From Posidonia oceanica (Eukaryota; Streptophyta; Magnoliopsida; Alismatales; Posidoniaceae): a DNA stretch of 64,000 nt. The DNA lies in NCBI GenBank assembly GCA_037176725.1, contig JAZBRS010000077.1, positions 5,952,001 to 6,016,000 on the forward strand, written 5' to 3'. Positions within the stretch are counted from its first letter, which is position 1; every line of letters begins with the position of its first letter. The position numbers were made by a program, and so were the translations under genes. Below the pieces are notes generated by a model. That model searched no databases and was not told where the DNA came from. It saw only the letters and a program-made list of their open reading frames with translations. This document shows, piece after piece, positions 62,699-64,000 of the stretch.

Positions 62699-63115
62699 TC
62701 ACAGCCTATCAGCCTTAGCCAATAAACGCTGTGCTTGCGAGGCAGAGAATGCATCGACTGACGGGCCAAGACATGAGGAGGTGTCCGCCAAAGGAGGTGC
62801 AGAAACCAAGGAAGCAACAGGAGTGGATCCTACGCAAAGGGCAGCTGCAGAAGGTTGGATTCCCGAGACGGGAAGGCCCTGGGATGGAACAGAAGGCAAC
62901 ACTCCTGGAGCCAGAGTGGTGGTCACCGTGGCAGACTCAGTGACAAGCTCCAAGTCGGCTGGGGTCGACCCTTGATCCAGATAAAGGGGCTGGGAGGTCT
63001 CCTGCACCAGAAGTGGAGAGGCAACGAGGGACGCCAAGGCAGGGGAGGGAGAGACCGAAATCGGTATCTCTCCTGACGCCAATGAGGAAGGAGGCTCGCT
63101 GGTATGCTGGGCCAT
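62699..63115 (-). CDS. Short ORF upstream of gag, Element 3
   Basis: 138 codons from ATG at 63115 (MAQHTSEPPSSLASGEIPIS...), Pro/Ser/Val-rich, ending KADRL then TGA. One codon later, in the same frame, the gag ATG begins. No domain is recognised; it could be an N-terminal Gag extension reached by readthrough, or a separate upstream ORF. Confidence 0.5.
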   Translation of the reverse strand: MAQHTSEPPSSLASGEIPISVSPSPALASLVASPLLVQETSQPLYLDQGSTPADLELVTESATVTTTLAPGVLPSVPSQGLPVSGIQPSAAALCVGSTPVASLVSAPPLADTSSCLGPSVDAFSASQAQRLLAKADRL

Positions 63116-63219
63116 AGCAGATGGCGAGCGAAACCAAGTAGGTCTGCGGCTGAAGGCAGGGACACAAGACCTAAGGAGAGCTGCTGTCGGAGGCGACAGA
63201 CAACTCAAAGACAGAGAGG

Positions 63220-64000
63220 GATGCTCAGGATTCTAGCTGAAGGAGCCCGCACCTACCTGCAAAACAAATAAACGCGTTAAAGGTTGGATGCAAAAAAGAG
63301 TTATTAGGGGTGGCATGATGCAGATGAATGCCCTAATATGCGCTCTCTCACCATGCATGTCCTGAGTAGATGACCTACCAGGACGCACTCAAGGGTAATG
63401 GGATTATGCAGACTTAAGGCCAGAAAAAGGCTCCCGTCTCGACCCTGCCAAAGCTCAGGTATAACGAGTGGTGCATTGGTGGCCTCAACCCTGCTAGAAG
63501 CATGGGTGGTACCCTCCAATAACACCGACGCGACCCCTGGACAAGGGAGACAGACCGACTGACTTGCGCCACACCAAAGCGTTGGGAGCGAGAAGCCAGG
63601 ACTATCCTTCTTAGACTGTGGGTTGACTCTGATGAGAAGAATGCATGCTTTCTAAAATGCTGATGCAAATGCTTTAGAGCATTTTACTTGCGTTTTATTT
63701 AACCAAGGGGAAAAATTGCAAGTTTTGGCTCTAGTTGTGCTTAGATGTTGTTGCTTTGCTTTATTGTGGCTTTTAGATTAAGCAAAAGGGGAGCAAGCAA
63801 GTTTCTACTATCCTAGGCATGGCATATGCGAATGGGAGAGAAACAAGAAGTCATGGCATGCAAGCAATTCACGCAGCAGGGCAAAAAGCATGGGCATGGC
63901 ATGTGCAAGTGTATGTGGTCATGATAGTGAAAAGAAAACACTTATCATATCAAGAAGCAAATATGCATGGTATGTGCAGGTGCAGTGGCATTGCATTGGT
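63220..64000. other. 5' leader of Element 3, cut by the window edge
   Basis: Parallels 55230-56050 with few differences. No gene. The primer binding site and 5' LTR should lie just beyond 64000. Confidence 0.6.

Larger units (their letters stand above)
39329..64000 (-). mobile_element. Element 3: gag-only LTR retrotransposon, split by Element 2, runs off the window
   Basis: The left LTR (39329-42726) is the 3' LTR of a minus-strand element: a polypurine tract lies beside it and internal sequence runs rightwards. The internal region stops at 45556, resumes at 59488 after Element 2, and carries a decayed gag (60923-63115). At 64000 the leader matches Element 2 at about 56050, so the 5' LTR should begin roughly 240 bp past the window. 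No protease, RT or integrase is seen. Confidence 0.85.

Overview
This is a plant nuclear window: one intact, intron-containing host gene at the left, then about 50 kb of nested LTR retrotransposons. The host gene is a plant-type glutamate receptor-like channel with canonical plant splice sites. The repeats look like the Ty3/Gypsy Tat/Ogre lineage: an Arg-tRNA-type primer binding site, 3-kb or longer LTRs, and Gag proteins with a CHHC zinc-knuckle variant. The exact species cannot be told; an angiosperm with a repeat-rich genome fits.

Layout. 1-2335: AT-rich intergenic DNA with a short GC-rich duplication. 2336-8007 (minus): clade-3 GLR gene, six exons, 932 codons, no break. 8008-10795: AT-rich intergenic DNA. 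10796-15182: partial plus-strand element (LTR with a TATA box, then a decayed gag N-terminus). 15183 to about 19.93 kb: a very long LTR containing 91-bp and 82-bp tandem repeats, followed by gag and two successive retropepsin domains up to 23048, without reverse transcriptase or integrase. 23049-24210: unidentified repeat-like DNA.

24216-39111 is Element 1 (minus), complete with GAAAT target duplications and 3.0-kb LTRs; its internal part holds three zinc-knuckle modules and a 40-bp hairpin array, and the array is split by a solo LTR (29186-32532). 39329 to past the right edge is Element 3 (minus). Its internal region is split by complete Element 2 (45557-59482, minus, CCTGC target duplications). 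Elements 2 and 3 carry a decayed gag and no recognisable protease, RT, RNase H or integrase, so they look like gag-only non-autonomous elements (TR-GAG type) that would need an autonomous partner.

Most unusual signals: (1) each of the six related LTRs carries 6-7 clusters of GTTGGACGC half-sites in alternating orientation, the core being an 18-bp perfect palindrome, often spaced 227-240 bp; (2) the internal 3' halves are built from many small two-hairpin modules whose stems change by paired substitutions while the loop words stay the same; (3) an Arg-tRNA PBS-like word lies inside every LTR as well as at the true PBS; (4) an older element in the same window has its own, different fold-back word. 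Functions for these are inference only.
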